From Bacillota bacterium (GTDB lineage: Bacteria; Bacillota; SHA-98; UBA4971): DNA of 62,115 bases. Where the stretch lies: NCBI GenBank assembly GCA_012842395.1, contig DUSX01000018.1, positions 1-62,115 on the forward strand, in the 5' to 3' direction. The translations under genes and the position numbers were made by a program. Under the pieces are notes generated by a model. That model was not told the origin of the DNA and made no database searches. It saw only the letters and a program-made list of their open reading frames with translations. Shown piece after piece: positions 44,315 through 53,485 of the stretch. Within the stretch, counting starts at the first letter, position 1; every line of letters starts with the position of its first letter.

Positions 44315-45214
44315 GTGAACACAGGACGCGCAAATGAACCGGAGAGCGGGCTAGAGGCTGAGCATGGGCCGGAGGCAGGGTCCGGCCTCCGGCCAGGCCC
44401 TCGCAGGTCCGCGTCGGGTGCCGGGCCCGCTGACGCTCTTGCCATTTACAAGGCGATAGCCCGCCTCATCGATGAGGGCGGTCGTGGGGCGCTCGCCACC
44501 GTGATCGCCACCGAGGGTTCGTCGCCCGGGCTTCCCGGCTTCAAGATGTTGGTCTTTCCGGGCGGGGCCACCCTTGGAACCGTGGGTGGAGGTGCGCTCG
44601 AAGCAAGGATCATCCGTGAGGCCGAGGATGCCCTGGCAAGCGGGAGGCCGAGGCTCGTCGAGGTGGAGCTCGCGCCAGGCACCCAGGATAACCTGGGAAT
44701 GATCTGCGGCGGCACGGCCACGGTGTACATCGAGCCCATCGTGCCGAGGCCGCGGGCCGTAGTGTTCGGCGCTGGACACGTAGGCGCGGCGGTAGCGCAC
44801 ATAGCTACCGTGGCGGGGTTCAGCGTCGTGGTTGTGGACGACCGGCCGGAGTTCGCCGACAGGGAAAAGCTCGTGGCCGATGAGGTCGTCGTGTCGGATC
44901 TTGGTGAGGCGGCCCGCGCGGTGCGGATGGACGCCGGAACGTACGTGGTCATCGTTACCCGGGGTCATGCCCACGACCGGAGGGTCCTGGCGGAGTGCCT
45001 GAGGCGCGATCCGCGGCCGTGTTATATCGGCATGATCGGGAGCCGGTCTAAGGTGCGTGCTACGTTCGATGCGCTCCTCGGCGAGGGCTTTTCTCAGGAG
45101 GATGTAGCGTGCGTGCATGCGCCGATAGGCCTAGATATAGGCGCGCAAACCGCGCAAGAGATCGCCGTGGCCATCGTCGCTCAAATGATCCAGGTCAAGA
45201 ACAACAAGCGCTGA
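44315..45214 (+). CDS. xdhC: XdhC/CoxI-family molybdenum cofactor chaperone
   Basis: The 299-residue protein has an N-terminal XdhC/CoxI domain (GRGALATVIATEGSSPGLPG, GTVGGGALE) and a C-terminal Rossmann-type domain (AVVFGAGHVGAAVAH, VVDDRPEFA, VIVTRGHAHD, YIGMIGSRSK). This family binds molybdenum cofactor, promotes its sulfuration and hands it to xanthine-dehydrogenase-type enzymes. The first 40 residues are low-complexity. GTG 44315 follows AAGGAGGGG by 12 bases. It is followed by a repeat with an inverted core. Confidence 0.9.
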   Translation: MNTGRANEPESGLEAEHGPEAGSGLRPGPRRSASGAGPADALAIYKAIARLIDEGGRGALATVIATEGSSPGLPGFKMLVFPGGATLGTVGGGALEARIIREAEDALASGRPRLVEVELAPGTQDNLGMICGGTATVYIEPIVPRPRAVVFGAGHVGAAVAHIATVAGFSVVVVDDRPEFADREKLVADEVVVSDLGEAARAVRMDAGTYVVIVTRGHAHDRRVLAECLRRDPRPCYIGMIGSRSKVRATFDALLGEGFSQEDVACVHAPIGLDIGAQTAQEIAVAIVAQMIQVKNNKR

Positions 45215-45237
45215 GCACGCTCGCTCGCCCCGGTAGG

Positions 45238-45448
45238 CTGAGCATGGGGCTATGAGTCTTCGTTTCTCTTTCTGAGGGGGCTAGGGTTGCCGGTGTTGCG
45301 CTCCGGGGACGGCGCGCTTGCGGCGCGCCTCGTTCGAATTCGGCGCGCGGGACGGCCGAATTCTCAACGCCCCGTCGCACAACCACCGGCAACCCTAGGC
45401 AGGACTTATGTGGTGCAACGCAGCGCGAGCTCGTCTCGTAAGGTAGGG
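45238..45448 (+). repeat. Dispersed repeat with its core in inverted orientation
   Basis: The left outer arm (CTGAGCATGGGGCTATGAG, then TCTTCGTTTCTCTTTCTGA) and right outer arm (GCAACGCAGCGCGAGCTCG) are in the usual order. The core between perfect 13-bp inner arms AGGGTTGCCGGTG (45283-45295) and CACCGGCAACCCT (45384-45396) reads as the reverse complement of the cores at 19162-19249 and 27259-27347. Confidence 0.9.
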
Positions 45449-45517
45449 ATCTACTCGGTAGGGATCGGTCTGGTCTGGGCCGGGCTGCGGAGTTTTGGCG
45501 AGGAGGCGGTCATCCGG

Positions 45518-46861
45518 ATGGGTGCTAGAGCCACGGTGAGGGAGCTTTCACCCGAGGTACGGAAAGGGGGCTTCGAGGAGGTCCAGGGCGGGCTCGCGAT
45601 TCACGAGGCCCTCGCTGAGGCGTCGAGGTGCCTTTTTTGTCACGACGCTCCGTGTGTTGCAGGATGCCCTGCCGGCGTGGATGTGCCGGGCTTCATCCGC
45701 AGGTTGAAGACGAAGAACTTCATCGGTGCGGCCCGGCTCATACGCGAGGCCAACGTGTTCGCGGGCATCTGCGCGAGGGTGTGCCCCGCCGAGGAGCTTT
45801 GTGAGAAGAGGTGTTCAAGCACGAACCTTTCCGAGCCGATAGCGATAGCCGCGCTTCAGCGGTTTGTCGCAGACGAGGAGATGAAGCGGGGGATCAGGCT
45901 ACCTAGTCCCGGCGCCCCAACCGGTAAAAGGGTTGCGGTGATCGGGTCCGGCCCTGCGGGCCTTGCGTGCGCCCACGAGCTCGCACGCCGGGGCCACGCG
46001 GTGACGATCTACGAGAGCGCGCAGAAACCAGGCGGGCTTCTCGTCCGCGGGATACCCCGGTACAGGCTCCCGCTCGCGGTGGCCGAGGCCGAGATAGCCG
46101 CGGTGCTCACGTCCCCTGCCATAGAAGTGAGACCCGGAGCTTGCGTGGGCAGGGACGTGTCCATAGACGACATCCGCAAGTCGTGCCACGCGGTTTTCCT
46201 CGCTCCCGGCCTGGGCTACCAGTCGTTGCTCGGGATTCCGGGAGAGGACCTTGTGGGCGTTCTTCCGGCCGGCGAGTTTCTGCAGATGACGGCCACTGGC
46301 GACCGCCCGCGCCTTTCCGGAAAAGTAGCGGTCATCGGCGGTGGGAACGTCGCGATGGACGCAGCGTGCTCGGCGTTACGCTGCGGCGCGGCGGAGGTTG
46401 TCGTGCTCTACCGGCGTTCGCGTGACGAGATGCCTGCCTGGAAAAGGGAGTACGAATTCGCCCTCGCGGAAGGCGTGAGGTTCGAGTTCCTCACGACCCC
46501 TGTGAGGTTCGTCGGACGAGATGGGCGTCTCGCGGGAATCGAGTGTGTCCGCACACGCCTAGGTGAGCCTGACTCGAGCGGGCGGAAAAGGCCGGAAATG
46601 ATTCCTGGCACCGGGCATATGATCGAGGTACACACCGCCATCGTGGCGGCGGGTCAAGCCCCGTGGCCAGGGATCGCTGGGCTTTTCGCCGGGCTTGCCC
46701 TTGACGGCGCCGGCGCCATCGTGGTGGGGAACGAGACCCGGATGACGTCGGTCGAAGGGGTATTTGCCGGGGGCGACGCTGTGAACGGCGGCGCCACCGT
46801 CGTGGAGGCCGTGGCCGAGGGGAAGCGGGCGGCGGAAGCCATCGATGGTTACCTGAGGTAA
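45518..46861 (+). CDS. preT: PreT-like NAD(P)H-dependent FAD oxidoreductase (GltD family)
   Basis: The 447-residue protein has an N-terminal two-[4Fe-4S] domain (CLFCHDAPCVAGCPAGVDV; GICARVCPAEELCEKRC). The GltD-type flavoprotein core has FAD motif VIGSGPAGLACAHELARRG, a second dinucleotide motif VIGGGNVAMDAACSALRCG and the final GGDAVNGGATVVEA. With PreA encoded 1.7 kb downstream it would form dihydropyrimidine dehydrogenase (PreTA). ATG 45518 follows AGGAGGCGG; the frame upstream lies in a repeat. GltD alone is an alternative, but no glutamate synthase large subunit is here. Confidence 0.85.
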   Translation: MGARATVRELSPEVRKGGFEEVQGGLAIHEALAEASRCLFCHDAPCVAGCPAGVDVPGFIRRLKTKNFIGAARLIREANVFAGICARVCPAEELCEKRCSSTNLSEPIAIAALQRFVADEEMKRGIRLPSPGAPTGKRVAVIGSGPAGLACAHELARRGHAVTIYESAQKPGGLLVRGIPRYRLPLAVAEAEIAAVLTSPAIEVRPGACVGRDVSIDDIRKSCHAVFLAPGLGYQSLLGIPGEDLVGVLPAGEFLQMTATGDRPRLSGKVAVIGGGNVAMDAACSALRCGAAEVVVLYRRSRDEMPAWKREYEFALAEGVRFEFLTTPVRFVGRDGRLAGIECVRTRLGEPDSSGRKRPEMIPGTGHMIEVHTAIVAAGQAPWPGIAGLFAGLALDGAGAIVVGNETRMTSVEGVFAGGDAVNGGATVVEAVAEGKRAAEAIDGYLR

Positions 46862-46907
46862 ACGGGGTCCCGGCGGAACTCGGGAACTCGGAGGTGAGGT
46901 TCAGGCG

Positions 46908-48470
46908 ATGGGCATCGGCTGGGTGGCCAGGCAAAAACGAACGCATCTCTTTTCTTCACTCGCCCGCTCTGGCGACGAAGCAACGGTCACGCGCTACGAC
47001 ATCTCGGTGCGGACCGATGTCGAACAAGGAAGGCTCGAGGCCACCGCTATCCTCGTCCTGAAGGCACTGGCGCCTGGCGTGACGAGGCACTGCTTCGTGC
47101 TGAACAAAGGGCTTGAAGTGAGCGCCGTGGTCGTGGACGGAAGGCGCTTGGAGACGCGTGAGACGGAGCTCGCGGACGCACCGGGGTTGAAGGCTGTGTG
47201 GGTCTACCTTCCGGAGTCTCTCGAAGAGGGACGGGAAGTGCGACTCACCTTCGTATACGGCGGCCGACCGGCGGGCGGCAGGTGGGCGAGCATAGAGGAA
47301 GGCGGGCTGCGCCTCTCGCGGAGGTCAGCATGGTATCCAGTAGGAGCGGGGTTTGATTCGTTCACGGCGAGGGTGTCGTGCGCGACGTTCCCGGGGATGC
47401 TGGGAGTGACCGACGGGGATCTCGTCTCATCGTCAGAGACGGAAGGCCAGGCTGTGTACGTCTGGGAGACGCGCGAGCCCATTTCCGGGCTTGCGCTCAC
47501 GGCCGGGAGGTTCACGCTCGAGCGTGCGACCCATAAGGGTCTTGAGCTCGACCTTTACTTGGGCCCCCGCCTCGCGGAGCGGGCCTCTGAGGTCATGGAG
47601 CTTTTCCGCAGGGTCATAGACGCGTACATATCGATGCTCGGCGAACCGGAAGCCCGGCGTTTTGCCGTGGTGCTCAGGCGCCAGTACCCAGGGGATGAGC
47701 ACCTCGTGCGACTCGTCGCGGCTCTTGCCCACGAGACTGCGCACATCTGGTGGGGCAGTCCGATCTCGGTCGGGTTCGGCGATACATGGTTTCACGAGGC
47801 GCTGGCGCGGGCGATGGCTTACGAGACGGTCGGGCGCGTTCTCGGGGATGAGGCACGCGCTGCGCTCATCCACGAGGAGATCGACAGGTATGCGGCCGAC
47901 TCCGCCGTCGGATCGGGCGGCGAGGAAAGCGTGCTGTCGTGGGCGAAGAGCCGGGTGCTCGACGCGCCGAGACACGTCTGCATCAGGTCAGCCTTGGTGT
48001 TGAGGCTGGTTCACCACACCCTCGGAAGCGAGGCCTTTTTCGAAACGCTCAGACGGCATGTGGCGATGTACAGGGCGAAGCCATCCGGCCTCGGAGAGTT
48101 CGTCAAGATCGCTGAGAGGGTGTCGGGAAAGCCCGTGGACGGGCTCATCAGGCAGTGGCTCGGCACAACCGCGAGTTTTGCGTATGAGATCCGTGGCGCG
48201 CGATGCTCTCCAAAGCCTGGGGGAGGCTTCGTCACGAAATTCTCGCTCGTGAACACGGGCGACGCCGTCGGTCCCGTCCAGGCTGACGTGCTCCTTGCGG
48301 GCGGTGAGTGGCAGACACGAGAGAAGGTCACGCTCACCGGCCGGGATCAGGTGCTCATGATATGCACCAAACATCCTGTTAGGTGCATCGTGCTTGATCC
48401 CGATGTATATCTTCCAAACCGGAGCTGGAAGCGGTGCAAGGTCAGCCTTGCTTCGGATATGACGCCGTAG
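46908..48470 (+). CDS. M1-like gluzincin metallopeptidase, cytoplasmic
   Basis: The 520-residue protein has no signal peptide. The N-terminal half is beta-rich, like the M1 aminopeptidase N-domain (YDISVRTDVEQGRLEATA). The zinc site is LAHETAHIWW (His275, Glu276, His279), with the third ligand Glu297 in WFHEALARAMAY, 17 residues after the HExxH. The usual GAMEN exopeptidase motif is absent, so it may not be an aminopeptidase. It sits between preT and preA, an odd partner. ATG follows GGAGGTGAGG. Its last codons (Met-Thr-Pro-stop) lie within a repeat arm. Confidence 0.78.
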   Translation: MGIGWVARQKRTHLFSSLARSGDEATVTRYDISVRTDVEQGRLEATAILVLKALAPGVTRHCFVLNKGLEVSAVVVDGRRLETRETELADAPGLKAVWVYLPESLEEGREVRLTFVYGGRPAGGRWASIEEGGLRLSRRSAWYPVGAGFDSFTARVSCATFPGMLGVTDGDLVSSSETEGQAVYVWETREPISGLALTAGRFTLERATHKGLELDLYLGPRLAERASEVMELFRRVIDAYISMLGEPEARRFAVVLRRQYPGDEHLVRLVAALAHETAHIWWGSPISVGFGDTWFHEALARAMAYETVGRVLGDEARAALIHEEIDRYAADSAVGSGGEESVLSWAKSRVLDAPRHVCIRSALVLRLVHHTLGSEAFFETLRRHVAMYRAKPSGLGEFVKIAERVSGKPVDGLIRQWLGTTASFAYEIRGARCSPKPGGGFVTKFSLVNTGDAVGPVQADVLLAGGEWQTREKVTLTGRDQVLMICTKHPVRCIVLDPDVYLPNRSWKRCKVSLASDMTP

Positions 48471-48545
48471 GTTCTCGCGTTTTTTGAGAGTGGCAAGGTG
48501 CCGGTGCTTGCGCTCAGGACAGCAATGGCGACCTTACGAGCTAAA
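48455..48545 (+). repeat. Dispersed repeat, left arm and inner arm remnant
   Basis: TATGACGCCGTAGGTTCTCGC (first 20 bases from 48459) matches the left outer arm and includes the last codons of the M1-like gene. GGTGCCGGTGCTTGCGCTC follows as a worn inner arm. The rest is lost before preA. Confidence 0.7.
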
Positions 48546-48577
48546 GCACAGATTCTGAAACAGGGGAGGGACCGGAG

Positions 48578-49783
48578 TTGGCAGACTTATCCATCGAGTT
48601 TTGTGGGGTGAGATTCCCAAATCCGTTTACGCTCGCCGCCGCACCCCCGACGGACAGCGCCGAGCTCGTGGCGCGGGCCTTCGAAGCCGGTTGGGGTGGT
48701 GCCATCCTCAAGACGACCTCGGTCGAGACGGAGGTTGTCGACCTCGTGTACCCGATGATGGCCGGGCTGGACTACGAGGAAAAGAAGCTCATGGGCCTGG
48801 AGAACATCGACCTCATCTCCGAGCGTCACATCGGAGAGGTCGAGCAGGACGTGAAGGCCCTGAAGAAGGAGTACCCCGACAGGGTGGTCGGCGCAAGCAT
48901 CATGGGCGCGAAAAAGGAGGACTGGCAGGAGCTCGTGCGAAGATTGGAGGCGGCCGGCGTGGACCTCATCGAGTGCAGCTTCTCGTGCCCGCACGGAATG
49001 CCGGAGAGGGGCATGGGCTCCACCATCGGCCAGGACCCGGAGCTCACAGAGCGGACCGCGCGTTGGGTGAAAGAGGCCGCGAAGCGCGTCCCGGTCGTCA
49101 TCAAGCTGACCCCACAGATTGCGGATATCACCGCGGCAGCCCGTGCCGTGAAGAGGTCGGGGGCTGACGGGGTCTGCGCCATCAACACCCTGAAGAGCCT
49201 CATCGGGATCGATCTCGACACGTTCGTTCCATATCCAAACGTGGACGGCTATTCAACCTTTGGCGGCTATTCAGGGCCCGCCATCAAGCCCGTTGCCCTC
49301 CGGTGTGTGGCTGAGATCGCCAAGGCCGTAGACATCCCGATTGCTGCGGTGGGTGGGATCAGCACGTGGAGGGACGCAGTGGAGTTCCTTTTGGTAGGGG
49401 CCACGAACATCCAGCTTTGCACGGCTGTGATGAGGCATGGCTTCAGGATCATCGAGGATCTTATCGACGGGCTCGATGTTTATCTAGAGGAAAAGGGCAT
49501 GAGCTCCGTTCGCGAGCTTGTTGGCAAATCCCTCCCATATATCGTTGAGCACTCACGGCTCTCACGCAAATACAAGGTGGTTGCGACCATCAATCACGAA
49601 GCCTGCATCAAAGACGACCTCTGCTACATCGCTTGCAGGGATGGCGGGCACCAGGCCATCGAGCTCGGCTCGGACCGTCTGCCCAGGGTGGACGAGAACA
49701 AGTGCAAAGGCTGCGGTATGTGCGCCGCGGTTTGCCCGGTTTACGAGTGCATACAGCTCAAGCCAAAGGTGGGAGTGGTGTGA
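48578..49783 (+). CDS. preA: PreA-like dihydropyrimidine dehydrogenase subunit
   Basis: The 401-residue protein has an FMN-binding barrel of the dihydroorotate dehydrogenase family (FPNPFTLAAAPPT, ECSFSCPHG, PVVIKLTPQ, AVGGIST). The C-terminal ferredoxin part has CIKDDLCYIAC and CKGCGMCAAVCPVYEC. This is the architecture of PreA and of the C-terminal half of mammalian DPD. It interconverts uracil/thymine and dihydropyrimidines with PreT. TTG 48578 follows GGGGAGGG by seven bases. It overlaps the FAD-subunit gene (GTGA). Confidence 0.9.
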   Translation: MADLSIEFCGVRFPNPFTLAAAPPTDSAELVARAFEAGWGGAILKTTSVETEVVDLVYPMMAGLDYEEKKLMGLENIDLISERHIGEVEQDVKALKKEYPDRVVGASIMGAKKEDWQELVRRLEAAGVDLIECSFSCPHGMPERGMGSTIGQDPELTERTARWVKEAAKRVPVVIKLTPQIADITAAARAVKRSGADGVCAINTLKSLIGIDLDTFVPYPNVDGYSTFGGYSGPAIKPVALRCVAEIAKAVDIPIAAVGGISTWRDAVEFLLVGATNIQLCTAVMRHGFRIIEDLIDGLDVYLEEKGMSSVRELVGKSLPYIVEHSRLSRKYKVVATINHEACIKDDLCYIACRDGGHQAIELGSDRLPRVDENKCKGCGMCAAVCPVYECIQLKPKVGVV

Positions 49784-50763
49784 GGCCATTTAGCGTCGTG
49801 GTCCCTGAGAGCGTGGATGAAGCTGTCGAGGCCCTTGCCAGGTGGGGGCCCGAGGCGCGCGTCATAGCAGGGGGGACCGACCTTGTCGTCGAGATGAAGG
49901 AGGAGAAGCGCGCCCCGGCGGTCCTGGTGGACATCAGCCGTCTCGAGGAGCTCCGTGGCGTGCGCGTCGAGGACGAGGGCGGCCGAGCGGCCTCGCGTGC
50001 GGACAAGCCCGGCGGGGCAGCGGCTGGTGGCGGCGTCGTGGTGTGGGTCGGCGCGCTCACGACTCATGCCGAGGTCGCGTCGTCTCCCACTGTGAGGGCG
50101 GCCGCCCCGTTGCTCGCTGACGCTTGCGCCCACGTGGGCTCGCCCCAAATAAGGGCGCGGGGAACCATTGGCGGCAACCTATGCACGGCTTCCCCGGCCG
50201 GGGACGTGATACCACCGCTTTTCGCGCTGGAGGCGTCGGTCGATGTGAAGGGCTCGGCGGGCGTTCGGACCATCGAGATAGAGTCGTTCTTCGTTGGCCC
50301 GAAGAAGTCGGCGCTCACTCCGGACGAGCTGGTGCTTGGAGTGAGGTTCCGCGCGCTTGGACAGGGGTATGTGTCGTTCTTCCGCAAGCTGGGTCAGAGA
50401 AGAGCGCTTGCCATATCCGTGGTGAGCGTGGCCTTTGTCGCGCGGCTCTTGTCTCCCGCGACGTTCGACGACCCGCGAGTGGCTTTCGGCGCGGTCGCGC
50501 CCACGGTCGTGAGGGCGCGCACGGTTGAGAGGGCGTTGGCCGGGAAGAAGCTTGATGTGGCTGCCGCAAGGCATATCTCGCGCCTCGCATTCCGCGACGT
50601 GATGCCCATAACCGACATAAGGGGATCTCTGGCTTACCGTCGCGAGATGGCATGTAACCTTCTTTACGAGGGTCTGTTACGCTTCACCGGTGAGCGCGAT
50701 GGTGAAGGCGAGGGCCGGGCCGGGGGCCGGGGCGGCGACGCCGAGGAGGTTGGGCAGGCATGA
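49780..50763 (+). CDS. Molybdenum hydroxylase FAD subunit (set A)
   Basis: The 327-residue FAD-binding protein of the CoxM/YgfM type has the two FAD loops VIAGGTDLVVEMK and RGTIGGNLCTASPAGD, then FFRKLGQRRALAIS in the C-terminal domain. A Gly/Ala-rich insertion lies at about residues 65-85. It passes electrons from the [2Fe-2S] subunit to an external acceptor. It is coupled at both ends, GTGA with preA and ATGA with the MoaD-like gene, so preA and this subunit are made together. Confidence 0.9.
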   Translation: MRPFSVVVPESVDEAVEALARWGPEARVIAGGTDLVVEMKEEKRAPAVLVDISRLEELRGVRVEDEGGRAASRADKPGGAAAGGGVVVWVGALTTHAEVASSPTVRAAAPLLADACAHVGSPQIRARGTIGGNLCTASPAGDVIPPLFALEASVDVKGSAGVRTIEIESFFVGPKKSALTPDELVLGVRFRALGQGYVSFFRKLGQRRALAISVVSVAFVARLLSPATFDDPRVAFGAVAPTVVRARTVERALAGKKLDVAAARHISRLAFRDVMPITDIRGSLAYRREMACNLLYEGLLRFTGERDGEGEGRAGGRGGDAEEVGQA

Positions 50764-50987
50764 AGGTTAACGTTGTCCTGTTCGGGACCATGCGCAAGTA
50801 TGCGAAGGAAGACAAGTTCCAGATGGAATTGGAGGAGGGTGCGAAGCTCTCCGACCTCTTTGACCGCCTCAAGATAGAGGACAGGGTGTACATCATCGTC
50901 CTCGTGAACGGACGGCGGGCGGACGAGGAGACTGTGCTCACGGAGGGCGCGAACGTGCACATTCTGACCCCGGTCGGGGGCGGGTGA
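50760..50987 (+). CDS. MoaD/ThiS-like sulfur-carrier protein
   Basis: The 75-residue ubiquitin-fold protein starts MKVNVVLFGTMRKYA and ends ILTPVGGG, with the terminal Gly-Gly needed for thiocarboxylate formation. It is overlapped with the FAD subunit gene and followed by the Mo subunit gene. In this place it could supply sulfur for molybdopterin synthesis or for the sulfido ligand of the hydroxylase (inference). No MoaE or MoeB partner is next to it. Confidence 0.85.
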   Translation: MKVNVVLFGTMRKYAKEDKFQMELEEGAKLSDLFDRLKIEDRVYIIVLVNGRRADEETVLTEGANVHILTPVGGG

Positions 50988-51078
50988 GCGCTTAAGACGA
51001 GACCAAGCATCGCCGCGCCACGGAGCATGGCGCAGTGCGTGTGCGCAAGATGCGTGTCGGTCGCGAGGAGGGAGCGCG

Positions 51079-53400
51079 TTGAGTGAGCAGAGGTGGGTCG
51101 GCGCCCGGGTTTCCCGGGTCGACGCGGCGGAGAAGGTCACTGGGAAACTCAAGTTCATGTCAGATCTCTCATTTCCGGACATGTTGTGGGGAGCTGTCCT
51201 GCGGAGCGCGTGCCCACACGCTCTCATAAAGAAGATAGATACCTCGAGGGCCGAAGCCATGGACGGCGTGGTGGTCGTCCTGACTCACAAGGACGTGCCC
51301 GGCCTCAACGGCTTTGGCATAGTCGTTCCCGACCAGCCCGTGCTCTGTTTTGACAAGGTGCGCTACATGGGTGACGCGATCGCGCTGGTGGCCGCGGTGT
51401 CTAGAGAGAAGGCGAGCGAGGCTCTGCGGGCCATCGACGTTGAGTACGAGCCCCTTCCGGTCGTAGACGATCCGGAGGAGGCCATGCTGGAGTCCTCTCC
51501 GAAGGTGCATGCCGGCGGCAACATCCACCACCACATCAAGGTGGAGAGAGGGGACGTGGACGCGGCGTTCCGGGAGGCCGCGGTGGTGGTCGAGAACACC
51601 TACTATACCCCCAGGCAAATGCACGCCTTCATGGAGACCGAGAGCGGCGTCGCTGTCATGGATGAGGAGGGCAACATCACCGTCTGGTGCGGAAGCCAGC
51701 ATCCCTTCAGGGATCAGCTCCAAATAGCGCGCGCCCTCGGCATGAATCCCAGGAAGATCCGCGTCGTGTCGACGCCTGCCGGCGGGGCATTCGGAGGCAA
51801 GGACGAGATAACGGTGCAGATATACCTCGCTCTCCTCGCCCTCCGGACGCGGCGTCCCGTGAAGATCGTGCTTTCGCGGGAGGAGTCGGTCATTGCCGGG
51901 ATCAAACGGCATCCTATGAAGATCCGCATGAAGACCGCGGCTGCCGCTGACGGGACGCTCCTGGCCAACGAGGTGCGCGTGGTCGCCGACACGGGCGCGT
52001 ACGCCTCGCTCGGCGGTCCCGTCGTGAACCTTGCCATCGAACACTCCTGCGGGCCCTACCGCATGCCCAACGTGAGGCTGGAAGGGTTCTGCGTCTATAC
52101 CAATAATGGCCTCGCGGGGGCGTTTCGAGGGTTCGGCGCGAACCAGGTGACGTTCGCGATTGAGACGCAGGTGGATATGCTCGCCGAACGCCTCGGCATC
52201 GACAGGCTCGAGTTCCGCCTCAAGAACGCTCTGCGCCGCGGAGATGTGGCGGCTCTCGGGCACGCGATGACGGCATCGGTCGGTGCGGCGGCCACCCTTG
52301 AGGCTGCGTCCAGGTGCGACCTCTGGGTGCGGCGCGAAGAATTGAAGACAGAGGCCTCGTCCCGTTACAAGAGGCGAGGCGTGGGGCTTGCGACCGAGCT
52401 TCACGGGTGCGGGCTGGGCCTGGGGCTTCCCGACTACGGTGCTGCCACCATAGAGCTTCTGCCCGACGGACGGTTCGCTGTGGGCGTGAGCTGCCCCGAG
52501 ATCGGCCAGGGCAACACCACGGCTTTCGCCCAGATGGCTGCGGACTGCCTCGGATGCTCCGTCGGAGACATCGTGGTGGTGTCGGGGGATTCAGGGCAGA
52601 CAATGGATTCCGGAACGTCCACTGCGTCTCGCTCGGTGTACACCGGCGGGAACGCCATTCGGACTGCATCTGCCAGGATGCGCGATGTCATTGCGGACAT
52701 AGCCGCCGAAGGGCTGGGCGTGCCGCGCGACGACATCGCTTTCGAGAGCGGGGGAGTGCGGGCCAAAACGAGCCGGCCGTGGGAAGGCGTGCCCGCTCGC
52801 GGCTTCCTCTCGTTCCGAGACATCGCGCGACTTGCGGAGGAAAGAGGCAGGAGGCTGAAGGCTGAGGGAGACTTCATCTGGCCAGTCGCTGACAAGGGCG
52901 TCGAGGGGCACTTCGGCCTGCCGCATCTCATCTACTCTTACATCACTCAGGTTGCGCTCGTAGAGGTGAATATGCTCACCGGAGAGGTCGACGTGCTCCG
53001 GGCCGTGTCCATCCCAGACCCGGGCAAGGCCATAAACCCTGCGGGCATTGAGGCGCAGTCCGAGGGGGGCGTGGTCATGGGGATGGGATACGCGTTGATG
53101 GAGGACACCGTGATCGAACAGGGGATCACGAAGACGCCCAACTTCTCGACGTACATTATCCCGACCTCCCTGGACGCGCCGGACATCGAGACCATAATCG
53201 TCGAGGAGCTTGAGCCGTCCGGGCCTTTTGGAGCCAAAGGAATCGGCGAGGCGGTATGTGTGCCCATCACGCCTGCCATCACAAACGCCATCCACGATGC
53301 CACCGGCATATGGGTGACGCGAATACCCGCGACCGCGGAGAGGGTGTACATGGCTCTCAAGAAACGGGACTCGGAGGTCGCAGGGGCTGCGGGCGCGTGA
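51079..53400 (+). CDS. Molybdenum hydroxylase large subunit (set A, XdhD/xanthine dehydrogenase-like)
   Basis: The 773-residue Mo-binding subunit has an N-terminal aldehyde-oxidase a/b hammerhead (SRVDAAEKVTGKLKFMSD). It also has the cofactor-binding motifs GGAFGGKDE, LAGAFRGFGANQ and IGQGNTTAFAQ, and the catalytic Glu724 in FGAKGIGE. The family hydroxylates purines or related N-heterocycles. Phe/Arg substrate residues suggest a purine, but xanthine versus nicotinate-type substrates cannot be separated safely. TTG 51079 is close behind GAGGAGGGAG. It forms a trimeric enzyme with the set A FAD and [2Fe-2S] subunits. Confidence 0.92.
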   Translation: MSEQRWVGARVSRVDAAEKVTGKLKFMSDLSFPDMLWGAVLRSACPHALIKKIDTSRAEAMDGVVVVLTHKDVPGLNGFGIVVPDQPVLCFDKVRYMGDAIALVAAVSREKASEALRAIDVEYEPLPVVDDPEEAMLESSPKVHAGGNIHHHIKVERGDVDAAFREAAVVVENTYYTPRQMHAFMETESGVAVMDEEGNITVWCGSQHPFRDQLQIARALGMNPRKIRVVSTPAGGAFGGKDEITVQIYLALLALRTRRPVKIVLSREESVIAGIKRHPMKIRMKTAAAADGTLLANEVRVVADTGAYASLGGPVVNLAIEHSCGPYRMPNVRLEGFCVYTNNGLAGAFRGFGANQVTFAIETQVDMLAERLGIDRLEFRLKNALRRGDVAALGHAMTASVGAAATLEAASRCDLWVRREELKTEASSRYKRRGVGLATELHGCGLGLGLPDYGAATIELLPDGRFAVGVSCPEIGQGNTTAFAQMAADCLGCSVGDIVVVSGDSGQTMDSGTSTASRSVYTGGNAIRTASARMRDVIADIAAEGLGVPRDDIAFESGGVRAKTSRPWEGVPARGFLSFRDIARLAEERGRRLKAEGDFIWPVADKGVEGHFGLPHLIYSYITQVALVEVNMLTGEVDVLRAVSIPDPGKAINPAGIEAQSEGGVVMGMGYALMEDTVIEQGITKTPNFSTYIIPTSLDAPDIETIIVEELEPSGPFGAKGIGEAVCVPITPAITNAIHDATGIWVTRIPATAERVYMALKKRDSEVAGAAGA

Positions 53401-53485
53401 GGGCATACGGCGCTGCGCCGGCTGGCCGCACACGACGCGAGGGCGCGGCGCGTGGCGCCGGAGATTGAAAGGGGGCTTAAGGCAC

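Noticed and set aside
51169-52404. 411-codon minus-strand frame opposite the set A Mo subunit
   Set aside because: Same reason: composition of a GC shadow, no domain, no start signal.
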